Assembly (NCBI RefSeq): GCF_001646665.1
Contig: NZ_LWBU01000035.1
Span: forward strand, 121,711-185,710
Origin: Streptomyces noursei
GTDB taxonomy: Bacteria; Actinomycetota; Actinomycetes; Streptomycetales; Streptomycetaceae
Direction: 5' to 3'
DNA length: 64,000 bases
The notes beneath the pieces are model-generated. The model did not search any database, was not told where the DNA came from, and was given only the letters and a program-made list of their open reading frames with translations. The position numbers were made by a program, and so were the translations under genes. Positions 1 through 8,133 of the stretch are shown here, piece by piece (the stretch's first letter is position 1; every line of letters starts with the position of its first letter).

Positions 1-716
1 AGCTCCGCCGTGGCGATGTACGCGGGCGGCAGACCGGACAGGTCGGTGGCCCGTGCGGGTGCGGCGTACTGCGTGACGGGCCCCTCGCCCAGGTAGTGGC
101 GCCATCCGGCGGCGACCTTGTCGCGGTCCATCCAGGGGGTGTCCGTGAAGTGCCGCCGCGACCAGCTCTCCTGCCGGTCGTCGAGACCGGGCTGGTTGAG
201 CAGCTGGTACCGGATCGGCGGCCCCTGGTGGTCACGCGCGTACAGCGCCAGGGCCGCCGCGAGGCCGCCGCCCGCGCTGTGGCCCCCGACCGCGATCCGC
301 TCCGGGTCGACGCCCAGCTCGGCGGCGTGTTCCACCGTCCAGATGAGAGCGGCCCAGGCGTCCTCCAGTGCGGCCGGGTACCGGTTCTCCGGGGCCAGCC
401 GGTACGCCACGGAGACCACCACCGCGCCGGAGGCGTCGGCTATCCGGCCGGCCCAGGGGTGCTCGGTGTCCAGGTCCCCCATGACGAACCCGCCGCCGTG
501 CAGCCACACGACGGCCCCACGCGCCTGCCGCGGGCGGTAGACGCGCACCGCCACGTCGGGATCGGCGGGTACGGTGCGGTCCTCCACGACGAGCCGCGAG
601 GTGTCCGGCGGCGGCAGCCGGGCGGCCAGTGCGGCGAAGCTCGCGCGCACGTCGAGAGGGTCGGTCAGCCCGGTGACGGGGAACAGCGGTACGAACGCTT
701 CGAGTTCGGGATCCAT
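1..716 (-). CDS. alpha/beta hydrolase fold-3 (HSL-family) esterase, 3' end outside window
   Basis: Carboxylester hydrolase of the hormone-sensitive-lipase family, probably cytoplasmic, acting on small acyl or lactone esters. The frame reads through the left edge, so the C-terminus with the catalytic Asp and His is not in the window. Visible are the oxyanion-hole motif HGGG (residues about 73-76, in WLHGGGFVMG) and the nucleophile motif GHSAGG (Ser about 147), both diagnostic. The start used is ATG at 716 (MDPELEAF), with AGGATGGG upstream; an in-frame ATG at 725 is possible. The gene stands alone, with a DinB-like gene behind it on the same strand. Family is certain; substrate cannot be read from the sequence. 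Confidence 0.85.
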   Translation of the reverse strand, partial: MDPELEAFVPLFPVTGLTDPLDVRASFAALAARLPPPDTSRLVVEDRTVPADPDVAVRVYRPRQARGAVVWLHGGGFVMGDLDTEHPWAGRIADASGAVVVSVAYRLAPENRYPAALEDAWAALIWTVEHAAELGVDPERIAVGGHSAGGGLAAALALYARDHQGPPIRYQLLNQPGLDDRQESWSRRHFTDTPWMDRDKVAAGWRHYLGEGPVTQYAAPARATDLSGLPPAYIATAE

Positions 717-810
717 GACGCCCATCCTGTCGGCCGTCCCCGTACCGGATCATCCGCCAACTGTCGGGCATCGCACCCGGGTCACGCACCGATCGGCGCG
801 TCCGCCCCCG

Positions 811-1386
811 TCACTGGCCCACCCTTCCGTCGACGCACTCGCGCAGCAGGTCGGCGTGGCCGCAGTGACGCGCGTACTCCTCGACCCGGTGCACCAACAG
901 CTCCCGGAGCACGATCCGCTCCTTCCCCACGGACGCTCCCAGGTCCGGGAACGCGGCCAGCGCGGCGTCGGTGGCCGCCTGTTCGCGCTCCAGGTCGGCG
1001 TACGCGGCCTCGACCGCGGACTGTTCGGCGACGGCCTCGTCGAAGTCCGCGTCCCGCCTGCCGTAGAGCTTCGGGAGTGCCTCGGCGTCCGCGTCGGTGA
1101 CCCAGTTGCGCCAGTCCCGTTCGACCTCCGCGAGATGCCGCACAAGGCCGAGCAGGGACATCGTCGACGGCGGGACCGACCGGCGGGCCAGTTGCTCCGG
1201 GTCCAGGCCCTCGCACTTCATCCGCAGGGTCAGGCGGTAGTTCGTCAGGAAGTCGTGCAGCGTCGCGCGCTCGCCGTCCGGCGCGGGCTTGTCGTTGTTG
1301 CGGGGGTCGTCGTCGGGGTCCGCCCACATGTCGGGGTGAACGGTCGCCTCGGTCCATCGCGCGGGTTCGTCGGTCATGCGTTGCAT
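811..1386 (-). CDS. DinB-like (DUF664 / mycothiol-dependent enzyme superfamily) protein
   Basis: A 191-residue protein of the DinB/DUF664 four-helix-bundle group, seen as the conserved pattern LHDFLTNYR, GLDPEQLARRSVPPSTMSLLGLVRHLAEVERDWRN and a C-terminal HRVEEYARHCGHADLLREC. The His residues in HLAEVERDW and in EEYARHCGHADLLR are at the positions that bind a metal in this superfamily, which includes mycothiol S-transferases and maleylpyruvate isomerase; the exact reaction is unknown. Start at 1386 (MQRMTDEP) is chosen because a near-perfect Shine-Dalgarno GGAGGTGATC lies directly in front; the longer frame to 1404 lacks one. Same strand as the esterase, about 95 bp away, possibly co-transcribed. 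Confidence 0.85.
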   Translation of the reverse strand: MQRMTDEPARWTEATVHPDMWADPDDDPRNNDKPAPDGERATLHDFLTNYRLTLRMKCEGLDPEQLARRSVPPSTMSLLGLVRHLAEVERDWRNWVTDADAEALPKLYGRRDADFDEAVAEQSAVEAAYADLEREQAATDAALAAFPDLGASVGKERIVLRELLVHRVEEYARHCGHADLLRECVDGRVGQ

Positions 1387-1531
1387 GATCACCTCCGGCA
1401 CCACCCGCCCGCCAGTGGGTTGTCGCCCCGGACCGGTGCCGGTCGGTCCACCTCCTGGGACCCGGCCGGCGACGTCGACCCGTCCGGCTCCTGTTCCGGA
1501 GCCGGACGGGGTGTCCGGGCGGCCTTACGCG

Positions 1532-1900
1532 TCAGTCGTCGGGGAAGTCCCCGGCGAGCGCCGACGCGATACGAACGTGGGGCCGGGCCTCCTCGGTGCG
1601 CCCCTGGCGCTCCAGGGTGCGGCCCAGCATCATCCGGGCGTAGTGCTCGACCGGGTCGTGCTCCACGATGAACCGCAGCTCCGCCTCCGCCCGGCGCAGC
1701 TGAGCCGAGTGGTAGTAGGCGCGCGCCAGCAGCAGCCGCGGACCCGTCTGCTCGGGCACCTCCTCGACCAACCCGCCCAGCACGCGTGCGGCGGCCGTGT
1801 AGTCCTTGGCGTCGAAGAACAGCCGTGCCCGCTCCCAGCGCTCCGCCGGCGTCCCGTGGGTGTAGTACGTGTTGTCGGTGACGCCGTAGGTCATGTCCAT
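1532..1900 (-). CDS. small tetratricopeptide repeat protein
   Basis: A 122-residue soluble protein made almost wholly of TPR-like helical pairs: ERARLFFDAKDYTAAARVLGG, GPRLLLARAYYHSAQLRRAE and HYARMMLGRTLERQGRTEEA. Such proteins are protein-protein adaptors; no enzyme motif is present. ATG at 1900 is chosen because GGAGGTCACCC precedes it at ideal spacing; the frame extends to 2038 but that N-terminus is Pro/Arg-rich and not TPR-like. Divergent from the hydrolase at 2023, with about 120 bp of shared upstream region. Partner unknown. Confidence 0.85.
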   Translation of the reverse strand: MDMTYGVTDNTYYTHGTPAERWERARLFFDAKDYTAAARVLGGLVEEVPEQTGPRLLLARAYYHSAQLRRAEAELRFIVEHDPVEHYARMMLGRTLERQGRTEEARPHVRIASALAGDFPDD

Positions 1901-2022
1901 GGGTGACCTCCTCCGCCGCCGACAACCACGACCCGGGGCCGCGTATTCCACCGGGAAGGCGGACCCTGCGCCGAATGCGCCGCCCGGGCGGTGAACGGGC
2001 CCGGACGGGGGAGGGTGGAAGG

Positions 2023-2775
2023 ATGGAACAGTCGACACACGCCGGGCTCTTCACCCGCAGGTTCGGTCCTCCGCCGCGCGACGGCGCCCCCAATGTCGTG
2101 CTGGTGCACGGGCTGGGACTCTCGGGGCGGTACTTCGTTCCGCTCGCGCGACGGCTGGCCGCGGGCGGGACGACCGTGTTCGTCCCGGACCTGCCCGGCA
2201 ACGCACGGTCGCGGGCCGTCGTGCGCCGCGCCCCGCGCGTCGGTGAGCTCGCCGGCGCCCTGGAGCGCTGGCACCGGGGCCTCGCCCTGGGACCGAGCCT
2301 GCTGGTGGCCAATTCGGTCGGCTGCCAGGTGGTCGCGGCGTTCGCCGCCCGGCACCCGCGCCTGGTGCGCCGCGTCGTGATGGTGGGGCCGGCGCTCGAA
2401 CCGGGTGCCGGCGGCCTGCGGCAGTGCGGGCGGCTCCTGGCCGACGCGCCCCGCGAACCGCTCTCCCTGCTCGCGGTCGCGGCGGGCGACTATCTGGTGA
2501 CCGGCCCCGTCCGGTTCGCCGCGTCCTTCCGGCACGCGCTGCGCGACGCGGCCGAGTCGTTCGAGGGGCATTTGGCCCGGGTCGTCGCGCCGACCCTCGT
2601 GGTGCGCGGGGCGGGTGACACCATCGCCTCCCGGGAGTGGACCCGGCGTGTGGCACGTGCGGTCGGCGACGGGCGCGCGGCCGAGGTCCAGGGCGCCGCG
2701 CACGCGGCGCACTACAGCGCGCCCGGCGCCGTGGCCGCGCTGATCCAGCAGTTCACCGCAGGAGGGCAGACGTGA
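2023..2775 (+). CDS. alpha/beta hydrolase
   Basis: A 250-residue cytoplasmic alpha/beta-hydrolase: VVLVHGLGLSGRYF (oxyanion region), VPDLPGN, and a nucleophile elbow VANSVGCQ with Ser about 98. The elbow reads N-S-V-G rather than the usual G-x-S-x-G. VVRGAGDTIASREW carries the usual acid Asp region and GAAHAAHYSAP the catalytic His. Start ATG 2023 follows GGAGGG; in-frame upstream Met residues lack a ribosome site. The stop overlaps the GTG of the following membrane-protein gene (GTGA), so the two are translationally coupled. Hydrolyses an unknown ester, amide or C-C bond. Confidence 0.88.
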   Translation: MEQSTHAGLFTRRFGPPPRDGAPNVVLVHGLGLSGRYFVPLARRLAAGGTTVFVPDLPGNARSRAVVRRAPRVGELAGALERWHRGLALGPSLLVANSVGCQVVAAFAARHPRLVRRVVMVGPALEPGAGGLRQCGRLLADAPREPLSLLAVAAGDYLVTGPVRFAASFRHALRDAAESFEGHLARVVAPTLVVRGAGDTIASREWTRRVARAVGDGRAAEVQGAAHAAHYSAPGAVAALIQQFTAGGQT

Positions 2776-3281
2776 GACCGAGCAGGACGTCCGACGGTTC
2801 GCAATCGCCGGGGACGAACACGGAGCGTCCGTCGCCCTGGCTGCGCGTCCTGCCGGGTATCTCCCCCGAGCGGCGCGGATTCGTGCTGGCCTGGTGGGGG
2901 TTCGCCCTCACGTTCGGCGGGATGCGGCTGCTGACGTGGCTCATCCACATCGACGTGGCGGGGGTGGGTGACGTCCAGGCGGGCGGTGTCCACCTCCACC
3001 ATTACGTGTGGGGCATCCTGCTGTTGGTGGCGGTGGGCGCGGCCGGGCTGGTGGAGCGTTCGGCACGGGCCCGTGCGTGGATGGGACTCGCCTACGGGGT
3101 GGGGCTGGCGCTGGTGGTGGACGAGGCGGCTCTGCTGATCAGCCTGGAGGACGTGTACTGGGACACCGAGGGCGGCGTCAGCATCGCCCTGGCCATCGCG
3201 GTGATCGCTGTCGCGGGCGCCGTCCTCGCGGTGACCCGCGCGCGGCGGCGCGGCACCGGGAACGGCGACGACCACGGGTGA
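2772..3281 (+). CDS. conserved integral membrane protein
   Basis: A 169-residue membrane protein starting at GTG 2772, overlapping the preceding stop, with GGAGGG at 2761-2766 as ribosome site. About four hydrophobic segments: GFVLAWWGFALTFGGMRLL, HHYVWGILLLVAVGAAGLV, AWMGLAYGVGLALVVDEAAL and VSIALAIAVIAVAGAVLAV. The motif VHLHHYVWG followed by an acidic membrane-edge motif VVDEAALLISLEDVYW is notable: His and acidic residues inside or next to membrane helices hint at metal or proton chemistry, but I know no function for this family. Cotranscribed with the hydrolase. Confidence 0.82.
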   Translation: MRPSRTSDGSQSPGTNTERPSPWLRVLPGISPERRGFVLAWWGFALTFGGMRLLTWLIHIDVAGVGDVQAGGVHLHHYVWGILLLVAVGAAGLVERSARARAWMGLAYGVGLALVVDEAALLISLEDVYWDTEGGVSIALAIAVIAVAGAVLAVTRARRRGTGNGDDHG

Positions 3282-3335
3282 CCGGCACCGGACGGTGCCG
3301 AAGGCCGCCGGCCGAGCGGCCGCGGAAGCGCCGGG

Positions 3336-3364
3336 GGCCCTCCACCGCGGAGCGGTGGAGGGCC
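3336..3364. terminator. perfect 13-bp stem-loop terminator between convergent genes
   Basis: GGCCCTCCACCGC and its exact reverse complement separated by the 3-nt loop GGA. It lies 55 bp after the membrane-protein stop. There is no T-tract, as is usual for Streptomyces terminators. Confidence 0.7.
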
Positions 3365-3427
3365 GTGTCACGTCGCACCGGGGAGGGTGCGTCGCCCGCG
3401 CAGCGCTGCTCCGCATGACAGTGCACT

Positions 3428-3510
3428 GCCTTGCGTTGCTTCCGTTGCTTGCGCCGGGCGCGTTGGGTTGCGTTGCTTGCACCGCGCCGTGCCGCGTTGT
3501 GTTGCGTTGC
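3428..3510. repeat. imperfect GCGTTG/GCTTGC short tandem-like repeats
   Basis: The stretch between the terminator and the protease stop is built from many near-copies of GCGTTGC, TTGCTTGC and GCGTTG. It does not encode a protein and looks like slippage-generated simple sequence. Confidence 0.5.
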
Positions 3511-3548
3511 GCGGGCCGCGTGGCGTGGCGCGGGTGGGATGTGCGGCG

Positions 3549-4298
3549 TCAGACGCCGGCGATGCCCTGGATCCAGGAGCGGTACGCCGTCACGTTCGTG
3601 TACGCGGTGGTGGTCTGCCGGTCGCTGGTGGAGGCGACGCCCACCTGTACGCCGTTGGCCATCATGGGGCCGCCCGAGTCGCCGCCCGCCGTGATGCCGT
3701 TGCCGCGGCGGGCGCAGATGGCCGAGCCGTTGTACGCGTCGCGGCAGCCGCCGGTCACGACGACATCGGCGACCTTGAGGTACTGGGACTGGCAGTTCGC
3801 CTCCGAGCCGCACTGGTAGGTGGCGCCCCAGCCGTAGACCTGCACGGTCTGGTTCACCGACACGGAGCCCGGCTGGCCGAGGCGGGCGTAGGTGCCGGAC
3901 ACGGACCGGTCGAGGCGGACCAGCGACAGGTCGGAGGACGGGTGGCTGTGGACGCTGACCCCGTTGGCCACGGTGCCGCCGGTGGTCTGGTCGAGGCTGC
4001 CGATGCGGAACGACAGGCCGCCGCCCCCGACGCAGTGCTTGGCGGTGAGGATCCAGGTGGGGGCGATGATGGAGGCGCTGCAGGTCTGCCGGCCGTTCGA
4101 GAACAACCGGGCCGCCCAGGGAGCGTTGTTGGCGTAGCCGCCGCCGATGATCGGCTGGACGTCGGTGCCGGGAGCGATCGCGGGGGCACTGGGCGCAGGT
4201 GACGCCTGGGCAGCGGCGGTGGGGGCCGTTCCTAAGAGGGTCAGGGCCGCGATCGCGAGGGCAGGGGCCAGTCTGGCTATTCGCACGTTCGTCTCCAT
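3549..4298 (-). CDS. secreted trypsin-like serine protease (S1A, chymotrypsin fold)
   Basis: A 249-residue secreted endopeptidase similar to Streptomyces trypsin (SGT type). N-terminus: signal peptide RIARLAPALAIAALTLLG...AAAQA, then a short propeptide up to IIGGGYANNAPW where the mature enzyme would begin. Triad: His in TAKHCVG, Asp in SSDLSLVRLD, Ser in GGDSGGPMM. Cys pairs typical of S1A enzymes are present around the His (TCSASII...KHC), near CGSEANCQS, and flanking the Ser. ATG 4298 is the only start that gives a clean signal peptide; its ribosome site is poor (C/A-rich leader), so expression may be weak or controlled. Ends toward the opposing terminator at 3336-3364. Confidence 0.92.
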   Translation of the reverse strand: METNVRIARLAPALAIAALTLLGTAPTAAAQASPAPSAPAIAPGTDVQPIIGGGYANNAPWAARLFSNGRQTCSASIIAPTWILTAKHCVGGGGLSFRIGSLDQTTGGTVANGVSVHSHPSSDLSLVRLDRSVSGTYARLGQPGSVSVNQTVQVYGWGATYQCGSEANCQSQYLKVADVVVTGGCRDAYNGSAICARRGNGITAGGDSGGPMMANGVQVGVASTSDRQTTTAYTNVTAYRSWIQGIAGV

Positions 4299-4752
4299 TG
4301 TGTGGGGGTGTGAACGTCCTCGGTGAGGACCACAGCGCCGCATAGGTATGCGGCACGGGCGCACGGGAAGGCCGGGGTAAGCCTGTCGCGTGCATGCCAT
4401 TTCGGCTGTGGCGAATGTGACAGACGGTCCGTCGCCGCCGCAAGGGGCCGGGTTGCGAAAGTTTGCCGGTAGACCGCGCAGGGCGTCGATTCAGAGGGAT
4501 CCCTCCTGCTCGGCGTCGCTTCTCATGCCGAAACGGCTCCGGCGGGCACAGTCGGCCGAGGCGTGGGTGCGGCCGCCGACCGCAGGGCCGCCCACCCCGC
4601 CCTCCCACCCGCTTTTCCCCTTGGTCAACCACACAACTATCCGCGTAGATATGTGGCGAGAGACATGTGCAAGCGAAATCCTGTGGCCGTGGCGCCCGGA
4701 AACCGAAAATCACCGGTTCGTCACCCACGGGCGCCCGAGCCCTGAATGTCCG
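4299..4752. other. 454-bp intergenic region
   Basis: Holds the upstream region of the protease gene and an AT-richer stretch around 4620-4680. No convincing gene on either strand. A possible minus-strand TTGACC (complement of 4621-4626) has no matching -10 at the right distance, so no promoter is called. Confidence 0.4.
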
Positions 4753-5632
4753 TCAGCCTCCGCCCAGCCGTGCGCGCGTCTCCTGGCACTCGACGGCCGA
4801 CCGGAGCACCCCGGCGAGACCGTCGACCAGGCGGTCGTCCGTCACCTCCGGCCACGCGCTCGGTGGTGTCGTGGACGCCTCTCGTACTCGCGCGCGCATC
4901 GGCCGACCAGCCCACGTCGGCCCGTGTCTCCGGGCCCACTGCGGCCAGCAGGTCCTCCGCCGTGGCGGTGTCGACCCCGCGCAGCCGGGCGGAGCCCGCC
5001 TCGTCGCGCGGGCGCATCAGGTGCCACCAGTTCGGGGGCTGGGTGAACGGGGGGGCCGGCGGCCCGCCGTCCCCGGCGGAGGCCGAACACACCGTTGCCG
5101 GTGAGCGCCCAGGCCGCGACGACGGTGCCGAGCCCAGGCAGCGGTCACGCGACGACGCCTGGGCGTCGGGCATCCGCAGGGCGGGCAGCGCCCGGTAGGG
5201 GACGCCCTCGGCGCGCAGCCGCGCCCCGATGCCCGCGAGCAGTCCGGGCAGGCCCTCCACCGGCTGCCGCATGCCCCGGTAGCGCCGCGCGAAGCGGTCC
5301 AGCCAGGAGATGACGTCCTCCACGGCGACCACGGCGCCGGCGTCCCCGCCCGGGGAACCGGACTTCGCCGCGTCGTCCGCCCCGGTGAGGAGGGCGCCCG
5401 CGCCCGTCCCGCGCAGCAGCCTCAGCCGGCCCGCAGCAGCCTCCGCGAGCGCCACCCGCCCGCTCCCGGCGGGCGCGGCGGTCAGGGTGAGCAGTTCGCC
5501 GGGGGCGACCGCACCCTCGGACAGCAGCGCCGACAGGACCGGGGCCCATCCGTCCCAGACGTCCATGGTGGCGTCGTCCATGCCGCCGTGCGACAACAGG
5601 CCGCGCAGCAGCACCCGGTGTCCGGCGTCCAC
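4753..5632 (-). pseudogene. frameshifted conserved hypothetical gene
   Basis: Reads naturally from GTG 5632 (VDAGHRVLLRGLL, MDDATMDVWDGWAPVLSALL, GRLRLLRGTGAGALL, EDVISWLDRFARRYRGMRQP) to about 5150 and then changes frame several times: LGTVVAAWALTGNGVFGLRRG is in a second frame around 5080-5150, PFTQPPNWWHLMRPRDEAG is back in the first, and the plausible C-terminus PEVTDDRLVDGLAGVLRSAV...RLGGG, ending at 4753, is in the third. Each piece looks like real protein while the rest of each frame is Arg/Pro-rich filler. I infer a decayed gene or a stretch with base-call indels. No known domain recognised; WWHLMRPRDEAG could help identify intact relatives. Confidence 0.5.
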
Positions 5633-5789
5633 GGGCGCGGTGCCTCCGGCTCCACCCGCGGCCCGCCCCACCGCCCGCCCGAAGGGAAACCTCGCACCAC
5701 GCCCACCGGTGGCTGAACCGGGGCGGGAGTGACGAGCGGGTGCTAAATCAAGCGGGGTCACATCCCTTGCTGCGGATCGAGGCTCACGG

Positions 5790-7103
5790 ATGCACTCCAG
5801 GCGAAGATCACAAGCCCGTCCCGGCGCGCCGGGAACGCGCGTACTCGGCGCCCGTGCCCTGAGACCGCGCCCCATGGCCGCTGTGCTGACGGCCGGTGCG
5901 ATCGCCGTCGCCATGGCCGCCCCCGCCCCCGGGGTTCCCAGGGACCCGACCACCGTCGCGTCCGCCGGCGCCCGCGCTTCCCAGGACGCCCGGGAGACCC
6001 GGGAGACCCGGGACACACCTTTCACGCGGAAACTGACAGCGGATCTGCTGGCCCACATGCAGCGGCTGCGCGTTCCCGGCGCGATCGTGTCCGTGTCCAC
6101 ACCCGCGCGAGGCACCTGGACCACAGCGCTGGGCACCGCGGACCTGGCGACCGGGACGCCGATCACTACCCGCGACCACATGCGGGTCGGCAGCATCACC
6201 AAGACCTTCACCGGAACGGTGATCCTGCAACTCGTCCAGGAGGGCAGACTCGCCCTGGACAAACCCGTGGCGGCATACCGTCAAGGCGTACCGAACGGCA
6301 GGCGCATCACCATCCGCCAGCTCCTGCAGATGACCAGCGGCCTGTACAACTACGCCGAGGACCCCCGCTTCAACCGGCAACTCGACCAGCACCCGGAGCG
6401 CTACTGGTCCCCGCAGGAACTCCTCGACATCGCCTTCCGCCACCCCGTCTACTTCCCCCCGGGCACCGGATACCACTACTCCAACACCAACTACGTGCTG
6501 CTCGGCCTCATCGCCGAGCAGGTCACCGGCCGACCGCTCGCCCGCCTTCTCCGAGAACGCGTCTTCGAACCGGCCGGACTTGAGGAGACCAGTTTCGCCA
6601 ACGGTCGGTCGATCCCCCGTCCACACGCTCAGGGCTACATGTTCATCGACAACGTGGACAGCCTGACCGCCCCGGTCCTGACCGGCAAGGACGCGGCCTG
6701 GGCGGACTGGTCGGCTGGCAACCCCAGAAACGCCACGCACGACAACGCCTCATTGGCGTGGTCCGCTGGAGCGGCCGTCTCCACGGTGGACGACCTGCGT
6801 CGCTGGGCGAAGGCCCTCGCCACGGGAAGCCTGCTCAGCCCCGCAGTGCAACGCGAGAGACTGACCTTCGTGCCGACCTCCGACCTCCCCGGGGCACCGA
6901 CTTACGGCCTGGCCGTCGCGAACATCCTGGGATACATCGGCCACGACGGTGAGATCCCGGGCTACAACAGCTTCATGGGCTACGACCCGGCCACCCGCAC
7001 CACCATCGTGGTGCTCACCAACCTCAACCAGTCACCCGACGGCACGGCACCCGCCATCGAACTCACGAAGCAGATCATCGACCAACTCACGCCGCAGGAC
7101 TGA
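5790..7103 (+). CDS. secreted serine hydrolase, class C beta-lactamase / D-Ala-D-Ala carboxypeptidase family
   Basis: A 437-residue exported penicillin-recognising enzyme. N-terminus is basic, then hydrophobic (MAAVLTAGAIAVAMAAPAPG), a signal peptide. Active-site motifs: SITK (Ser135, Lys138), YSN (Tyr230-Asn232) and HDG (from His385, in the KTG position), the set of R61-like DD-peptidases and class C-related esterases. It could trim peptidoglycan stem peptides or hydrolyse esters; a true beta-lactamase role is less likely for this subgroup. ATG 5790 follows a modest GGATCGAGG site. Alone on its strand; followed by a decayed transposase. Confidence 0.9.
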   Translation: MHSRRRSQARPGAPGTRVLGARALRPRPMAAVLTAGAIAVAMAAPAPGVPRDPTTVASAGARASQDARETRETRDTPFTRKLTADLLAHMQRLRVPGAIVSVSTPARGTWTTALGTADLATGTPITTRDHMRVGSITKTFTGTVILQLVQEGRLALDKPVAAYRQGVPNGRRITIRQLLQMTSGLYNYAEDPRFNRQLDQHPERYWSPQELLDIAFRHPVYFPPGTGYHYSNTNYVLLGLIAEQVTGRPLARLLRERVFEPAGLEETSFANGRSIPRPHAQGYMFIDNVDSLTAPVLTGKDAAWADWSAGNPRNATHDNASLAWSAGAAVSTVDDLRRWAKALATGSLLSPAVQRERLTFVPTSDLPGAPTYGLAVANILGYIGHDGEIPGYNSFMGYDPATRTTIVVLTNLNQSPDGTAPAIELTKQIIDQLTPQD

Positions 7104-7133
7104 CCTGGGCGTACGGGGAGTTGTCTTCGAATG

Positions 7134-7430
7134 TCACGCCCACATCAGGAGTGAGGCGAGTGTGACAGCTGCCTGGTAGGACTCGGCGGTCTTGTCGTAG
7201 CGGGTCGCGATGCCGCGCCACTGCTTGAGGCGGTTGAAGTCACCGGCGAAAGCGAGTGTGCAGCGTGCGCCAGGGGCCGTACCGCTCGGGCACGTCCCGC
7301 CAGGCCGGGTACCCGTCCGGGACTTCACACGATCCCGATCCCGTTGAGTACGGCTCGATCGTCCAACCGCTTCCGCCCACGCAAGGACTCGGGCAACAGC
7401 GGACGGAGGAACTTCCACTCCACATCGGGG
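7134..7430 (-). pseudogene. IS5-family transposase remnant, catalytic core deleted
   Basis: Only the two ends of an IS5/DUF4096-type transposase remain. The N-terminal DNA-binding part reads DVEWKFLRPLLPESLRGRKR and LDDRAVLNGI from 7426, then hits a stop; after a frameshift PAWRDVPERYGPWRTLHTRFRR continues. This is joined straight to the C-terminal motif FNRLKQWRGIATRYDKTAES and YQAAVTLASLLMW, which ends at 7134. The DDE catalytic region that should lie between (over 100 residues) is missing, so the element is dead. No terminal inverted repeats or target duplications recognised. Confidence 0.8.
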
Positions 7431-8041
7431 GTGACGGTCGGCCCCGCCGGCGCTGCTCACAACGCCGCCGGATCGCTGGCAGCCGCGGCGGACGCGCCAG
7501 GAGGACGGGGTGAGGGACCCTTCTGATGCACCTCGCGGGCGCGGCTCCGGCCGCGTCCCGATGCCGTCGGCCGGCGCGTCGCCGCTGACGCCGAGGCATG
7601 GGTCGGCGGTGACGTCCACCAGGTCGTGGGGGGCCGCGTGGTACGGCCACCACCGCGTACCGGTCCCCTTGCGGGTGGACGGCTGGACAGGGTGCCGTCG
7701 TCGGTGACGGCTCCCGGCACGTGCCGAGCGTCCGGACGAAGGGGACCATCCCCGACCGCACATGGGGTACACGGCACGGATTCACACACCCCGCCGGGGC
7801 GAACGTTCCCAGCCGAAAGCGGCCCGTTCGCGCACCCCGCCCACCGGCCGGGTTCGCGCCTCCCTGGCGCGTCCCGGACCGCTGTTTCCGGCCGGGCCCC
7901 GGAGGGCGCCGGGCGTTTCGCCTGGAGGGCGGGAACACATTCCCGCCAACCGACGGAATGATCTCCCCTCATTTCCGCGCACCGCCGAGCAGGCCTTCCC
8001 GGCCGCCGCCGTGCGGGAATTCGGCCACGCGCAACGACATC
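7431..8041. other. intergenic DNA next to IS remnant, no supported gene
   Basis: All frames here give Arg/Pro/Gly-rich translations typical of random high-GC frames. No Shine-Dalgarno plus start plus natural protein was found. Probably debris from the IS insertion and loss, upstream of the RiPP locus. Confidence 0.5.
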
Positions 8042-8071
8042 TTGTGGCGCTCCTCCGGGCGTGATTAGGAT
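8042..8071 (+). promoter_or_regulatory. predicted housekeeping-type promoter of the RiPP locus
   Basis: TTGTGG at 8042-8047, an 18-bp spacer, and TAGGAT at 8066-8071, close to the vegetative consensus TTGACA-TANNNT. Transcription would start near 8078, giving a leader of about 55 nt before the GTG at 8134. It is the only strong promoter-like element seen ahead of the five collinear genes. Confidence 0.55.
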
Positions 8072-8133
8072 CCCGCTCGTTTCGCTTCCCCCACACTTCC
8101 TGCACGATTTCGCCAAATCGGTGAGGTGCTCCC

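Noticed and set aside
4621..4651. Possible promoter TTGGTC ... TAGATA in the 4.3-4.75 kb gap
   Set aside because: Spacer would be 19 bp, and no gene lies downstream on that strand.
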